Shown: piece by piece, positions 34,303 through 43,768 of the stretch | How positions within the stretch are numbered: the stretch's first letter is position 1 | How the letters are laid out: each line of letters begins with the position of its first letter | Assembly (NCBI RefSeq): GCF_001421015.2 | Contig: NZ_CP013023.1 | Location: 2,411,501 to 2,475,500 of the forward strand | Direction: 5' to 3' | Length of the DNA stretch: 64,000 nucleotides | From: Paenibacillus bovis | GTDB lineage: Bacteria; Bacillota; Bacilli; Paenibacillales; Paenibacillaceae | Made by a program: the position numbers and the translations under genes | The notes under the pieces: model-generated | Seen by the model: the letters and a program-made list of their open reading frames with translations, nothing else | Told to the model about the DNA's origin: nothing | The model's database searches: none

Positions 34303-35286
34303 ATGTCAGCAGTAGAATCAGCAGTTAAAAAAATCGCAGTATTAACAAGTGGAGGAGACTCCCAGGGTATGAACGCAGCCGTACGCGCCGTTGTGCGTAG
34401 CGGTCTGTATTATGGTCTTGAAGTATGCGGTATTCAGCGCGGCTATCAGGGTCTGCTGAATGAAGATATTTTCCCGATGGATCTGCGCAGCGTAGGTGAC
34501 ATCATCCAGCGCGGAGGTACTATTCTGCAGTCGGCACGATGTAAAGAGTTTATGACACTCGAAGGTCAGCAAAAAGGTGCAGATATCCTGCGCAAGCACG
34601 GTATTGACGGGCTGATCGTTATCGGTGGCGACGGTTCCTACCAGGGTGCCAACAAGCTGAGCAAGCAGGGCATCAATACGATGGGACTGCCGGGTACGAT
34701 CGATAACGATATTTCGTTTACCGACTATACTATCGGTTTTGATACATCGGTTGGCGTTGTTGTCGATGCTATCAACAAACTTCGTGACACGATGTCTTCT
34801 CACGAGCGCGTATCTATCGTTGAAGTTATGGGACGTCATTGCGGCGATATCGCTTTGCATGCCGGACTGGCTTCTGGAGCGGAATCTATTCTGGTACCGG
34901 AAGTTCCGTTTGACCTCAAAGAAATCGCGGATCGTATGCATCACAACTTTGCTTGCGGTAAGCGTCACAGTATCATTATCGTAGCCGAAGGTGCCGGACG
35001 CGGCGAAGACGTAGCAGAGCAGCTGCATCTTCAATATCCGAACCTGGAGCCACGTGTAACGGTACTGGGCCATATTCAGCGCGGCGGAACACCAACACCA
35101 CGTGACCGCAATCTGGCGAGTCTGCTGGGTGACTTTGCGGTGCGCAAACTGATTGAAGGCGAGTCCGACAAAGCCTGCGGCGTTATCAAAGGCGAACTTG
35201 TACTGACCGATATCGATAAAGTAGTCAACAGCAAAAAAGAATTCGATCATGCTACGTATGAGCTTGCTCTGCGTCTGTCCCAGTAA
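34303..35286 (+). CDS. pfkA: ATP-dependent 6-phosphofructokinase
   Basis: A 327-aa glycolytic kinase that phosphorylates fructose 6-phosphate. The ATP-binding loop TSGGDSQGMNAAVRAVVR carries Ser-Gln where Ala/Ser-Pro is usual. The catalytic TIDND is in LPGTIDNDISFTDYTIGFDT, with EVMGRHCGDIALHAGLASGA and LGHIQRGGTPTPRDR also conserved. ATG 34303 follows AAGGGGGAC; the frame is open from 34276 inside ytpB. It is not in the usual accDA-pfkA-pyk cluster, so it may be a second copy. A terminator follows. Confidence 0.93.
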   Translation: MSAVESAVKKIAVLTSGGDSQGMNAAVRAVVRSGLYYGLEVCGIQRGYQGLLNEDIFPMDLRSVGDIIQRGGTILQSARCKEFMTLEGQQKGADILRKHGIDGLIVIGGDGSYQGANKLSKQGINTMGLPGTIDNDISFTDYTIGFDTSVGVVVDAINKLRDTMSSHERVSIVEVMGRHCGDIALHAGLASGAESILVPEVPFDLKEIADRMHHNFACGKRHSIIIVAEGAGRGEDVAEQLHLQYPNLEPRVTVLGHIQRGGTPTPRDRNLASLLGDFAVRKLIEGESDKACGVIKGELVLTDIDKVVNSKKEFDHATYELALRLSQ

Positions 35287-35351
35287 TCAAGATAGCCGGT
35301 ATTTGGCTTTATTGATTATAGAATAGACAGGGATCGATTATAGAAGATTAA

Positions 35352-35391
35352 TACAGCCTGCACCGTTTTTCGGAAGCAGGCTGTATATATT
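35352..35391 (+). terminator. Terminator of pfkA
   Basis: TACAGCCTGC and GCAGGCTGTA form a stem with an internal CCG/CGG; the T tract is interrupted (TATATTTC). Confidence 0.65.
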
Positions 35392-35400
35392 TCTTCGCCT

Positions 35401-35419
35401 AACAATGATTATCATTACA
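35401..35419. promoter_or_regulatory. Fur-box-like palindrome
   Basis: The core AATGATTATCATT is a perfect palindrome around one central base. The 19-bp window matches the classical Fur consensus at about 14-15 positions. It lies 170-190 bases upstream of the TetR start. Confidence 0.35.
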
Positions 35420-35591
35420 TAGAAGTTCATTTTAAGTATCGTTTCTGCAAGAAATTGTAATTTAACGGTAATTATTTTGCTTAAAAGTTAGAAGATAGCA
35501 GCAAATTATTGTACTATAAGATAGAAGGATGTATTACATCTTAACTTACTTACTCAGGATGAAGAGAAACCGTAAAGGGGGATACCACACA

Positions 35592-36191
35592 TTGGCGAGA
35601 GAAAAAGGAGCGAAAGGAAAGGAGAGCCGTTTACGTCTTTTACATGCAGCGGCCAAACAATTTGCAACCCATGGATTTTACACGACAAAGGTCAGCTCAA
35701 TTGTAGCAGAGGCTAAGTTATCTCAGCCTGCGTTTTACCTGTATTTCGAAAGCAAAGATGCCGTATTTGAAGAATTGGTAGAGATGTTCCGTTCCAGACT
35801 GCAGGCTGTGATCAACGACAGTCAGCTTCCGGAGCAGAATGGAGCCAAGCATAGTGCACTCGATCAACTGTGTCATACCCTGCAATCGATGTTTGAGTAT
35901 TTTTACAGCCATCCCGATCTGACCCGTATCGGATTCTACCTGTCTCCGGATGCGAACGAGATCAAGCTGGAGCTGGTACAGGGAATCGAGAAAATGCTGC
36001 GGCATGAACAGCAGAATTCCAATTTCGCAAGTGATATCCCCATGAATCTGGTCTCCGAATGTCTGGTGGGTACGATTGAGCGTATTGTATTTACACAGCT
36101 GCTGCCGGGTCGCATTACGCCGGAAGAGCTTGCTGTCAATATCGTACGTCTGTATGTATCCGGTCTGGCCCGGAATCAGAGTAAAGTATAA
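35592..36191 (+). CDS. TetR/AcrR family regulator
   Basis: A 199-aa regulator. The HTH spans residues 14-60 (LLHAAAKQFATHGFYTTKVS, then EAKLSQPAFYLYFESKDAVF). The frame is open from ATG 35529, which has no ribosome binding site. TTG 35592 has AAAGGGGG ten bases upstream and gives the normal start (basic tail AREKGAKGKESR before helix 1). The DUF72 gene starts 21 bases after its stop, so they are probably co-transcribed. Ligand unknown. Confidence 0.83.
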   Translation: MAREKGAKGKESRLRLLHAAAKQFATHGFYTTKVSSIVAEAKLSQPAFYLYFESKDAVFEELVEMFRSRLQAVINDSQLPEQNGAKHSALDQLCHTLQSMFEYFYSHPDLTRIGFYLSPDANEIKLELVQGIEKMLRHEQQNSNFASDIPMNLVSECLVGTIERIVFTQLLPGRITPEELAVNIVRLYVSGLARNQSKV

Positions 36192-36212
36192 TCTGCAGGA
36201 GGAATTATTTTC

Positions 36213-37082
36213 ATGATTACAGTCGGTTTGACAGGCTGGGGAGACCATGATTCGCTCTATTTGACGAAAGAGGCTTCCAAGAACAAACTGCCCACATACA
36301 GCAGCCTCTTCCCGGCCGTAGAAGTGGATAGCTCTTTTTATGCCATTCAATCCCGGCGTAATATGGAAAAGTGGACAGACGAGACTCCGGATAACTTTCG
36401 TTTTCTTGTCAAAGCGTATCAGGGAATGACAGGCCATACCCGTGGCAAAATTCCTTTTAATTCCGAAGAAGAGATGTTTGAGGCTTTTCGCTTGTCGATC
36501 AGTACCATGGCCAAGGCAAATAAACTGATGGCCGCATTATTTCAGTTTCCACCCTGGTTCGATTGCACAAAGGAAAATGTCAACACATTGCGCCGTATCC
36601 GTGAGCGCATGGGAGAATATCCGTGTGCTCTTGAATTTCGCCACCAGAGCTGGTTCACTTCCCAAATGCGTGACCGGACCCTGAATTTTATGCGTCAGGA
36701 GAAATGGATCCATAGTGTATGTGATGAACCGCAGGCGGGTACAGGCTCTGTGCCGATTGTCGAAGAAGCAACGGATCGTCGTCTGACGGTAGTACGTATG
36801 CATGGCCGCAATACAGCCGGCTGGAATTCAGCGGGTCAGCCTAACTGGCGCGAAGTCCGTTATCTGTACCGCTACAATGAGGATGAACTTGCAGAATGGG
36901 CAGCACGGCTGCAGCGTCTGGAGCAGTCCTCTGACGAAGTGTGTATTATTTTTAATAACAATTCGGCTGGAGATGCTGCGGATAATGCGAGACAGCTCAT
37001 GCACATGTTGGGACAACATTTGCCCGAGATTCCTCAGGAAAAGCAGCCGGAAGCAGAGCAATTGGATTTGTTTGATATGTAG
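36213..37082 (+). CDS. DUF72 family protein
   Basis: A 289-aa TIM-barrel protein of the DUF72 (YecE/YunF) family. Typical features are VGLTGWGDHDSLY at the start, FPAVEVDSSFYAIQS, FRFLVKAYQGMT, and CALEFRHQSWF; the end has IIFNNNSAGDAADNARQL. The C-terminus QLDLFDM resembles a beta-clamp-binding QLxLF peptide, which is unexpected for this family and may be chance. Function of DUF72 is unknown; a metal-dependent nuclease role has been suggested from fold. Confidence 0.85.
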   Translation: MITVGLTGWGDHDSLYLTKEASKNKLPTYSSLFPAVEVDSSFYAIQSRRNMEKWTDETPDNFRFLVKAYQGMTGHTRGKIPFNSEEEMFEAFRLSISTMAKANKLMAALFQFPPWFDCTKENVNTLRRIRERMGEYPCALEFRHQSWFTSQMRDRTLNFMRQEKWIHSVCDEPQAGTGSVPIVEEATDRRLTVVRMHGRNTAGWNSAGQPNWREVRYLYRYNEDELAEWAARLQRLEQSSDEVCIIFNNNSAGDAADNARQLMHMLGQHLPEIPQEKQPEAEQLDLFDM

Positions 37083-37213
37083 CAGTCTGATTATTTCGAA
37101 TAAATATTCGTATATATGATTAATTATTCATTTATGATAACAGATTGCCATATCGCAAATTGTCAGGTGCTCTGTATAATGTAGCTATATACAAAGTGAT
37201 AATATATAATGCT

Positions 37214-37248
37214 GCAACAAGCAACAAGCAACAAGCAACAAGCAATAA
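37214..37248 (+). repeat. Heptanucleotide tandem repeat (GCAACAA)n
   Basis: Four perfect copies of GCAACAA plus a fifth with one change (GCAATAA), in non-coding DNA between the convergent DUF72 and MATE genes. Confidence 0.85.
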
Positions 37249-37275
37249 GCGCTCGTAATAGAGCTGTTCAGCAAA

Positions 37276-37316
37276 AAGAAGCCGTTCTTCACTCCAGAAG
37301 AACGGCTTCTTTTTTA
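37276..37316. terminator. Terminator between DUF72 and MATE genes
   Basis: AAGAAGCCGTTCTTC and GAAGAACGGCTTCTT form a 15-bp perfect stem with a six-base loop and TTTT after it. Confidence 0.88.
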
Positions 37317-38672
37317 ATGCTTGGCAAGACGGTAAAATTGCCGCTGTACCCATAATAACCGGGACAGCAGAGTTACAGCTCCCACAGCCAGTCCAATACT
37401 CAGACCGACCCAGTAACCATAAGCAGCCAGGTCTGTATAATTGGCGATCCAGTAACCAACCGGCAGACCGATTATCCAGTACGACAGAAACGTCAGGAAA
37501 AAGGCAGGGTTCACATCTTTGTATCCCCGCAGCGCACCCTGTACTGGTGTGGCAATAGCATCGGATAGCTGATAAAAGCTGGCATAAATCATAAAGTGGG
37601 CGATCAACTCAATCAGCACGGGATCAGAAGAATATAATGCCGAGATCGGATAGCGAAAAGCGAGCAAAATTACTGCCGTGCATACCGACAGCAGCACCGC
37701 TGTACCGATTCCCAGCAGGCTGTACTGACGAGCGTCTTTTAGACGACCTGCTCCCACTTCGTAACCGACCAGAATGGTCAGAGCCGTACATATGCTCAGC
37801 GGAAGCATATACAAAGTAGACGCAAAATTTTGCGCTGCCTGGTGGGCGGCAATCGTCAGAGTATCATACCGACTCATAAGCAGGGTAACGCCGGCGAAGA
37901 TGGCAGTTTCAAAAAAGATGGCAAATCCCATGGGAACACCCAGTCGCAGGATTTCCAGCCATTTTTGTCCCGATGGACGATGATACCGGCTAAATATACG
38001 ATCATCGCGAAAAGGACTGGCCAACCATACCACCAGCACAGCAATCAGAAATACACACCAGTACGTAATAGCCGATGCGACCCCCGCGCCAACTCCACCC
38101 AATTGTGGGAAGCCGAATTTACCAAAAATCAGCAAATAATTCAGCCCCACATTAATCGGCAACGAACAAAGAGTAATCATCATGGAGAAGCGGGTCTGAC
38201 CCAGCGCATCAATATAACTACGCAGCACAGTATAACCAAATAGCGGTACGATCCCGGCCGATAAGGCAATCAGGAAGTGCAGCGCTACATCATGAACACG
38301 AGCTTCCAGATTCATCGCATTCAGTATGGGCTGTACTGTCATCACACCGACAATCAGTATAACCAGAGAGACCAGCACCGATAACAACAGCGCCTGATAC
38401 ACACTGAAGCTGATTTTCTCTCGCTGATTGGAGCCGACCAGCTGCGAGACGATAGGAGTAACAGCAACGAGTATACCGCTGAGTCCTGCCTGAATCGGAA
38501 CCCATAGACTGGATCCAATCGCTACACCTGCCAGATCCTGCGCACTGGCATGACCGGACATATTGGTATCAAAAAACGTTATCAAGGAAAGTGCAATCTG
38601 TGTGACCAGTACCGGAAACAGAATTTTGAGAAACTGGCCATATTTTTGTGACCATGTAGCAGTAGGTATCAT
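37314..38672 (-). CDS. MATE family efflux transporter
   Basis: A 452-aa inner-membrane exporter with 12 predicted helices, of the NorM type driven by Na+ or H+. The family features include VTQIALSLITFFDTNMSGHA, GVAIGSSLWVPIQ and GALRGYKDVNPAFFL; the two halves are pseudo-symmetric. The start at 38672 (MIPTATWSQ) has GAGG nine bases upstream. The frame is open to 38687. Substrates unknown. Confidence 0.9.
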   Translation of the reverse strand: MIPTATWSQKYGQFLKILFPVLVTQIALSLITFFDTNMSGHASAQDLAGVAIGSSLWVPIQAGLSGILVAVTPIVSQLVGSNQREKISFSVYQALLLSVLVSLVILIVGVMTVQPILNAMNLEARVHDVALHFLIALSAGIVPLFGYTVLRSYIDALGQTRFSMMITLCSLPINVGLNYLLIFGKFGFPQLGGVGAGVASAITYWCVFLIAVLVVWLASPFRDDRIFSRYHRPSGQKWLEILRLGVPMGFAIFFETAIFAGVTLLMSRYDTLTIAAHQAAQNFASTLYMLPLSICTALTILVGYEVGAGRLKDARQYSLLGIGTAVLLSVCTAVILLAFRYPISALYSSDPVLIELIAHFMIYASFYQLSDAIATPVQGALRGYKDVNPAFFLTFLSYWIIGLPVGYWIANYTDLAAYGYWVGLSIGLAVGAVTLLSRLLWVQRQFYRLAKH

Positions 38673-38717
38673 TGTTATCAACCTCATTCAGTGAAAAAGA
38701 TAAATTAAAGCATAAGA

Positions 38718-38770
38718 AATCCCCCTGCTGCGGGTCATCCTGTTCAGGAATGCTCTGCAGCAGGGGGAGA
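38718..38770 (-). terminator. Terminator of the DUF4015 gene
   Basis: TCCCCCTGCTGC pairs with GCAGCAGGGGGA; on the minus strand it is followed by TTTCTTATGCTTT. It separates this gene from the downstream MATE gene. Confidence 0.7.
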
Positions 38771-38786
38771 AGTATATGTTGTACGA

Positions 38787-39965
38787 TTAGAAATTGGCGT
38801 TGGAAGTATAACGGTTGGTGGCGTTCCAGAGCAGATACTCCTCGACACCCATATCTTTCATGGCGCGGATCTGTTCATCCACTTCTTTTTTGCCATACTG
38901 GATATAGTGGCCACCGCCTAGCCAGCTGGCGGTGAAGTCCTGAATCCATGGACGAATGATCGGCTTTTGTTCACCGAGAGGGTCCAGTTTTTTCAGTGTA
39001 TCTTTCATGGAGCCTTTGATCGTGACATATGGATTTTTATCCGGATCTTTGACACCGTACCAGCCGGTAGTATAGTGACTTGGATACACCATCGGACTGA
39101 TAACATCTACATTTTCCGAGATTTTGGCAAAATCCTGTCCGATACCTTCAGCAGCAGGCACGGAAGCCGCATAACCAAAAATATCTACCGATACTCGAAC
39201 GCCCAGAGGAGCGAGTTCCTTGCGTGCGTACTGAACGAATTCAGCGATCACATCTACACGGGACTTGTCATCTTTTTCAAACTTCAATTCATTTTCATGA
39301 TTTTCGAAGCCCTCGGGGAAGCGCACATAGTCAAACTGGATTTCCTTAAATCCTTTGGCAGCAGCTTCTTTGGCAAGAGCGATATTGTAATCCCATACTT
39401 CTTTTTTGTATGGATTCACAAAATTGTCTCCCTTGCCGTTACTCCATACCTGGCCATTGCTTTTCACAAAGGACAGCTCCGGATGCTTTTTGGCAAGTAC
39501 AGAATCCTTGAACACGACAATGCGTGCAATCGGATAGACATCATGTTTTTTGAGACGGGTCATCAGTTTGTCGATATCACCGATAAACTTTTGCGGACTG
39601 CCCATCTTTTTAAGCTCGGGATTTTCGGTTTTGTACGTTATGTATCCGGCATCATCCTTGAGGTCAATGACCATCGCATTCAGCTCTGTTTTGTCTAGCA
39701 GATCCAGCAGGGTAGTCATACGGGAACCACCAGCGCTATAGGCGGTAACATAGACGCCTTTGACTTTTGGAGCGTTGGTCTGCGGGTCGATTTTGGCAGG
39801 AGGATTATCCGCATCCACCTGTGTGCTGTGCATTTGGCCCTGAATAGCCACCCGGTTCATAATAGATTCCAGTGAAGCATGTTGATTGGTACCTTGTGTT
39901 TGAGCCGCCTGGTCGCCACCAAAAGTGGAGGAGGCAGCCAGCATAAGCGCCCAGAAAATGTTCAT
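38787..39965 (-). CDS. Putative glycoside hydrolase (DUF4015), exported
   Basis: A 392-aa secreted or anchored protein. A short hydrophobic signal (NIFWALMLAASSTFGG) precedes a 45-residue polar linker. The TIM-barrel DUF4015 domain begins near residue 70 (VKGVYVTAYSAGGSRMTTLL) with LNAMVIDLKDDAGYITY, FKEIQFDYVRFPEG, RVSVDIFGYAA and VISPMVYPSHY, the hallmark strands of this GH-like family. ATG 39965 has GAGGG eight bases upstream; ATG 39980 is an alternative. Substrate unknown; cell-envelope sugar polymers are a guess. Confidence 0.87.
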   Translation of the reverse strand: MNIFWALMLAASSTFGGDQAAQTQGTNQHASLESIMNRVAIQGQMHSTQVDADNPPAKIDPQTNAPKVKGVYVTAYSAGGSRMTTLLDLLDKTELNAMVIDLKDDAGYITYKTENPELKKMGSPQKFIGDIDKLMTRLKKHDVYPIARIVVFKDSVLAKKHPELSFVKSNGQVWSNGKGDNFVNPYKKEVWDYNIALAKEAAAKGFKEIQFDYVRFPEGFENHENELKFEKDDKSRVDVIAEFVQYARKELAPLGVRVSVDIFGYAASVPAAEGIGQDFAKISENVDVISPMVYPSHYTTGWYGVKDPDKNPYVTIKGSMKDTLKKLDPLGEQKPIIRPWIQDFTASWLGGGHYIQYGKKEVDEQIRAMKDMGVEEYLLWNATNRYTSNANF

Positions 39966-40203
39966 GTAATTAACCCTCATCTCTTATGTATAATCGTGAC
40001 AGTATCCAAAAACACTTTAAGTATAACGCATCAAAACACCATGATAAAGACAACTTTGGAAATGACTTCCGGGTAACCTGCAAGCAGGCAAACAAACCGA
40101 TTCCTTCTCCGTTGATGCGTTTTGCTTAAAGTATTCCATTCAACCTATTTAAACAGCACAGCAAAGAGTTAAACAGCTGCACCATGAATAAATGTATTTT
40201 TCC

Positions 40204-40258
40204 TGCAAACAGAAAAACCGCCTTTGCCCGGCGCATATAGCAGCATGGACAAAAGCGG
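40204..40258 (-). terminator. Terminator of the small minus-strand gene
   Basis: On the minus strand CCGCTTTTGTCC pairs with GGGCAAAGGCGG (one wobble) and is followed by TTTTTCTG. It begins a few bases after the stop at 40263, supporting that ORF as a real gene. Confidence 0.7.
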
Positions 40259-40262
40259 CACT

Positions 40263-40457
40263 TTATTGTAAAAACTGTTGATCCTGGTTCTCGCAAATAC
40301 TGTATTGAATAATCTCCATGGCATCATTGGGTTCCAGAATACGCAGCCCGTCACGCAGAACAATCAGTGAATTGAGTTCCTGCTGTTTCAGGGAAGGCAT
40401 CATGTCTGGAAAACACTTCATGACAATTTGTGACAATTTAACTGTTTCCACTTCCAC
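40263..40457 (-). CDS. Small hypothetical protein
   Basis: A 64-aa soluble acidic protein (GTG start, MEVETVKLSQIVMKCFPDMM, ending SICENQDQQFLQ). GTG 40457 has AAAGG about nine bases upstream. ATG 40466 in the same frame has its ribosome binding site directly adjacent and is less likely. A terminator directly follows. I do not recognise the family. Confidence 0.5.
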   Translation of the reverse strand: MEVETVKLSQIVMKCFPDMMPSLKQQELNSLIVLRDGLRILEPNDAMEIIQYSICENQDQQFLQ

Positions 40458-40675
40458 AATAATCATCCTTTCCTATCCTGGAATCATTTCGCTTCATACT
40501 CATGTACGAATTATTCGAACGGAAACTTAGGAAAAGCATGGTTGTTCATCAAGGATCAGGGACAGGACACAAACTTCGAAATAAGGTATGATGCGGCGGC
40601 GTGTACTGATTTTACTATATATAACGACAAAAAGCGACTTTCAGTGAATAGCAAACGGCAACTCTGCTGAAAATA

Positions 40676-41497
40676 TTAACTTTTCCGGAATGAACCCATA
40701 ATGCCCACAGTCTCGACCATATTTACAAATGCATCCGGGTCGGTCTCTTTGATAATACGGCGCAGCTCGGCCAGCTCATAGCGTGTAGTAACCGTCATCA
40801 GCATATCCTTGGGGGTATGCGAGAAGGCTCCTTCCGCTTTGATCATGGTTACGCCGCGCTGCAGAGGCATTAGCTTCTCCAGCAGCAGCTCGGTATGGTT
40901 GGATACGATGAATAAAGTAATCTTGATATGGTGGACATAAATAAGATCCAGTACCTTGCCTCCGATATAAATGGATACCATGGAAGCCAGCGCGATATTC
41001 CAGTCGTTGGCCAGATAACCCATCGCCAGAATAACGAGACCGTTCAAGCCGACGATAACATTACCTACCGGGAAATCACGATAGCGGGTAATAATGGAGC
41101 CCAGGATATCGAATCCGCCGGACGAACCGCCTACCCGGAAAGAAATACCTACCCCTATACCGATCAATACGCCGCCAAATACCGACGATATCAACAGATC
41201 GGTCGCAGCAGCCCGTATAGGGATAATAGTCATTAACCACGTTGTTGCGGCTACAGACACAATACTGAGAAAAATATATCTTTTTCCAAGCAGGAACCAG
41301 CCAGCTACCAACAGCGGTATATTATAGACAAAGTAGAGCATGCTGATATTAAAAGGTGTAAAATAACCGGTTAACATAGCAAGTCCTGATACCCCTCCGC
41401 TTAGCAGTTGGTGAGGAATCAGGAACAGGTTGAACGCAGCAGCTGTGAAAACGGAGCCAAGGATGACTACCAGCAGCGGCATTATTTTTTTCGACAT
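40676..41497 (-). CDS. YitT family membrane protein
   Basis: A 273-aa protein of the YitT/DUF161 plus DUF2179 family: five to six membrane segments in the first 190 residues (ILGSVFTAAAFNLFLIPHQL, GVGISFRVGGSSGGFDILG), then a cytosolic ferredoxin-like DUF2179 domain (HHIKITLFIVSNHTELLLEK; RGVTMIKAEGAFSHTPKDML). Good AGGAGT ribosome binding site. Function unknown; a role as transporter is often assumed. Confidence 0.9.
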   Translation of the reverse strand: MSKKIMPLLVVILGSVFTAAAFNLFLIPHQLLSGGVSGLAMLTGYFTPFNISMLYFVYNIPLLVAGWFLLGKRYIFLSIVSVAATTWLMTIIPIRAAATDLLISSVFGGVLIGIGVGISFRVGGSSGGFDILGSIITRYRDFPVGNVIVGLNGLVILAMGYLANDWNIALASMVSIYIGGKVLDLIYVHHIKITLFIVSNHTELLLEKLMPLQRGVTMIKAEGAFSHTPKDMLMTVTTRYELAELRRIIKETDPDAFVNMVETVGIMGSFRKS

Positions 41498-41591
41498 TGA
41501 AGTTCACTCCTAGTGTTAGTTAGTTATGGAAAGTGTGCGTAACCATTTATGGGAAGTTTCTTTCATAAAAGTAATTATATTATGATTCAGC

Positions 41592-41621
41592 TAGGCATAA
41601 CCCTGTATTTTGTGATATAAT
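41592..41621 (+). promoter_or_regulatory. Probable cshA promoter
   Basis: TAGGCA, 18 bp, TATAAT: perfect -10, 4 of 6 at -35. Confidence 0.45.
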
Positions 41622-41798
41622 GAATTAGATATTCTTGAGTAGGGATGTTTTGCTGAATGAAGTTCAGAATATTTTATAAATGCAAGACGGGTTTATTTCA
41701 TCATAGAGAGTATTGAATAACTCTTTATCTAAAAAATCATTACTCCAGATGCTCTGGCAGTGAACGGATTATTCAATATCAACACCAGATAACGGGAT

Positions 41799-41888
41799 AT
41801 GGTGGTCTGTGAGACCTCCTGATAAGCAGCTAATATGCTACTCAATTGCTACTTAAGAATACAAACAAGTTAGTGGATTGTCCACCAT
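41799..41888 (+). promoter_or_regulatory. Alternative pairings in the cshA leader
   Basis: GGTGGTC at 41801-41807 can form a local hairpin with GACCTCC (41813-41819). The overlapping ATGGTGG (41799-41805) is instead complementary to CCACCAT at 41882-41888, just before the AAGGAG ribosome binding site at 41894. The two pairings exclude each other. Confidence 0.35.
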
Positions 41889-41909
41889 CATAGAAGGAGT
41901 TTGAATATT

Positions 41910-43517
41910 TTGACTAAATTTGTAGACTTTGGGTTAGGCGAAAATGTATTAAAAGCAATCATGGAACTGGGTTTTGAAGAAGCAACTCCAATTCAATCCC
42001 AAGCAATTCCGATTGCAATGGAAGGCAGCGACCTGATCGGTCAGGCTCAAACAGGTACGGGTAAAACAGCAGCATTCAGTATTCCTATTATTAACAAGAT
42101 CGAACGTTCGGAAGAAAAAATCGTAGCACTGGTAATGGCTCCTACACGTGAGCTTGCTATCCAGGTAGCCGAAGAAATCGAAAAACTGGCACGTTTCAAA
42201 GGTATTCGTTCCCTGCCAATCTACGGCGGACAGGAAATTGGCCGTCAGATCCGTGCACTGAAAAAGAAACCACAAATCATTATCGGTACACCAGGTCGTT
42301 TGCTTGACCACATCAACCGTAAAACAATCAAGCTGGAAGATGTACAGCACGTTGTACTGGATGAAGCGGATGAAATGCTGGATATGGGCTTCATGGAAGA
42401 TATCCAGTCTATCCTGAAGCAGGTTCCGGAAGTACGTCAAACAATGCTTTTCTCTGCGACAATGCCTCCTAACATTCAGCGTCTGGCAAGCCAGTTCCTG
42501 AAAGATCCAAAACACGTATCCGTTATTCCAAAACAGGTAAGTGCACCATTGATCGATCAATCGTATATCGAAGTCAATGAGCGCCAGAAATTTGATGCCC
42601 TGTCCCGCTTGCTGGATATGGAATCTCCTGAGCTGGCTATCGTATTCGGACGTACCAAGCGTCGTGTAGACGAACTGTCCGAAGCTTTGCAAAAACGCGG
42701 ATATTCTGCAGATGGTCTGCATGGTGACCTATCCCAGAACCAGCGCGATAACGTTATGCGCAAATTCCGTGACGGCAGCATTGATGTACTGGTAGCTACA
42801 GACGTAGCAGCACGTGGTCTGGATGTATCCGGCGTTACTCACGTTGTTAACTTTGACCTGCCACAGGATCCAGAGAGCTATGTTCACCGTATCGGCCGTA
42901 CCGGTCGTGCAGGTAAAGAAGGCGCAGCATATTCCTTCGTCACTCCTCGTGAGCTGGATCACCTGCACTTTATCGAGCGTGTAACGCGCCACAAAATCAC
43001 TCGCAAACCACTGCCTTCTCTGGCAGAAGCGATTGAGGGTAAACAACGCATCACAGCTGAGCGTCTGCTGGAACTGGTTCAGGACGACACTGCTCCTCTG
43101 AACGAGTACAAAGGCATCGCGATCCAATTGCTGGAAAGCTATGATTCCGTTAACCTGCTGGCAGCAGCTATCAAGCTTCTGACAGGCGACAAAAAAGATG
43201 CGCAAATCGATCTGACACCAGAAGATCCAATTCGTGCAAAACGTCGTAAACCAGATGTTCGCTCCGGCGGACGCAAGCCATCCGGCAGCTACAACCGTAG
43301 CGGTGGTGGTTACAAAGGTAACAACAGCGGCGGAAGCCGTGGTGGATATGGCAGCGGCGGCGGTGGTTACAAAGGCGGAAGCCGTGACGGCGCTGGCAGC
43401 AGCAGTCGTGAAGGTGGACGCGATTACTCTCGTGACCGCAAGCCACGCAGCAACAATGGCGGAAGCAGCGAAGGACGTCGTCCTTCTACAACCAAACGCC
43501 CTGATTCTTTTGAATAA
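41910..43517 (+). CDS. cshA: DEAD-box ATP-dependent RNA helicase CshA
   Basis: A 535-aa cytosolic RNA helicase of the CshA type, active in RNA decay, ribosome assembly and cold adaptation. The Q motif ([14 protein letters not shown]), I (AQTGTGKT), Ia (PTRELAIQV), DEAD ([13 protein letters not shown]), SAT (LFSATM) and VI ([10 protein letters not shown]) are intact. The tail after residue 440 is basic and rich in Gly/Arg/Ser ([14 protein letters not shown]), as in RNA-binding tails. AAGGAG is ten bases before TTG 41910; an upstream in-frame TTG at 41901 is too close to it. A long leader precedes it. Confidence 0.93.
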   Translation: MTKFVDFGLGENVLKAIMELGFEEATPIQSQAIPIAMEGSDLIGQAQTGTGKTAAFSIPIINKIERSEEKIVALVMAPTRELAIQVAEEIEKLARFKGIRSLPIYGGQEIGRQIRALKKKPQIIIGTPGRLLDHINRKTIKLEDVQHVVLDEADEMLDMGFMEDIQSILKQVPEVRQTMLFSATMPPNIQRLASQFLKDPKHVSVIPKQVSAPLIDQSYIEVNERQKFDALSRLLDMESPELAIVFGRTKRRVDELSEALQKRGYSADGLHGDLSQNQRDNVMRKFRDGSIDVLVATDVAARGLDVSGVTHVVNFDLPQDPESYVHRIGRTGRAGKEGAAYSFVTPRELDHLHFIERVTRHKITRKPLPSLAEAIEGKQRITAERLLELVQDDTAPLNEYKGIAIQLLESYDSVNLLAAAIKLLTGDKKDAQIDLTPEDPIRAKRRKPDVRSGGRKPSGSYNRSGGGYKGNNSGGSRGGYGSGGGGYKGGSRDGAGSSSREGGRDYSRDRKPRSNNGGSSEGRRPSTTKRPDSFE

Positions 43518-43550
43518 TTAATTATCGATTTACCGGAATCATAAATATGA

Positions 43551-43582
43551 AAAGGAGCCGACTTTTACAGTGGGCTCCTTTT
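43551..43582 (+). terminator. Terminator of cshA
   Basis: AAAGGAGCC and GGGCTCCTTT flank a 12-base loop and are followed by TTGT. Confidence 0.8.
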
Positions 43583-43768
43583 TGTATATGATAAGGGTAT
43601 AAATGCTATACATAGTCCAGTTGCGTACGCAGGATAGGGAACCGACCAGCAGAACGAGAGTGATATCTATACTGGTATTTTTATGGAGTCTTGGGTTATA
43701 TTTAATATAGTTACGACCAGAGATAGCGGCTTTTACAATGCCGGTACGCATAAGAGGGGGAAGATGAC

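Larger units (their letters stand above)
35287..35591. other. Intergenic region before the TetR-DUF72 pair
   Basis: About 300 AT-rich bases with the pfkA terminator and a Fur-box-like palindrome at 35401-35419. No ORF. Confidence 0.5.
41498..41909. other. Long leader region of cshA
   Basis: About 410 bases between divergent yitT and cshA. It holds the probable cshA promoter (41592-41621) and a roughly 280-base untranslated leader with several inverted repeats. Confidence 0.5.

Noticed and set aside
34342..35250. 302-codon minus-strand open frame
   Set aside because: Antisense shadow of pfkA with odd composition.
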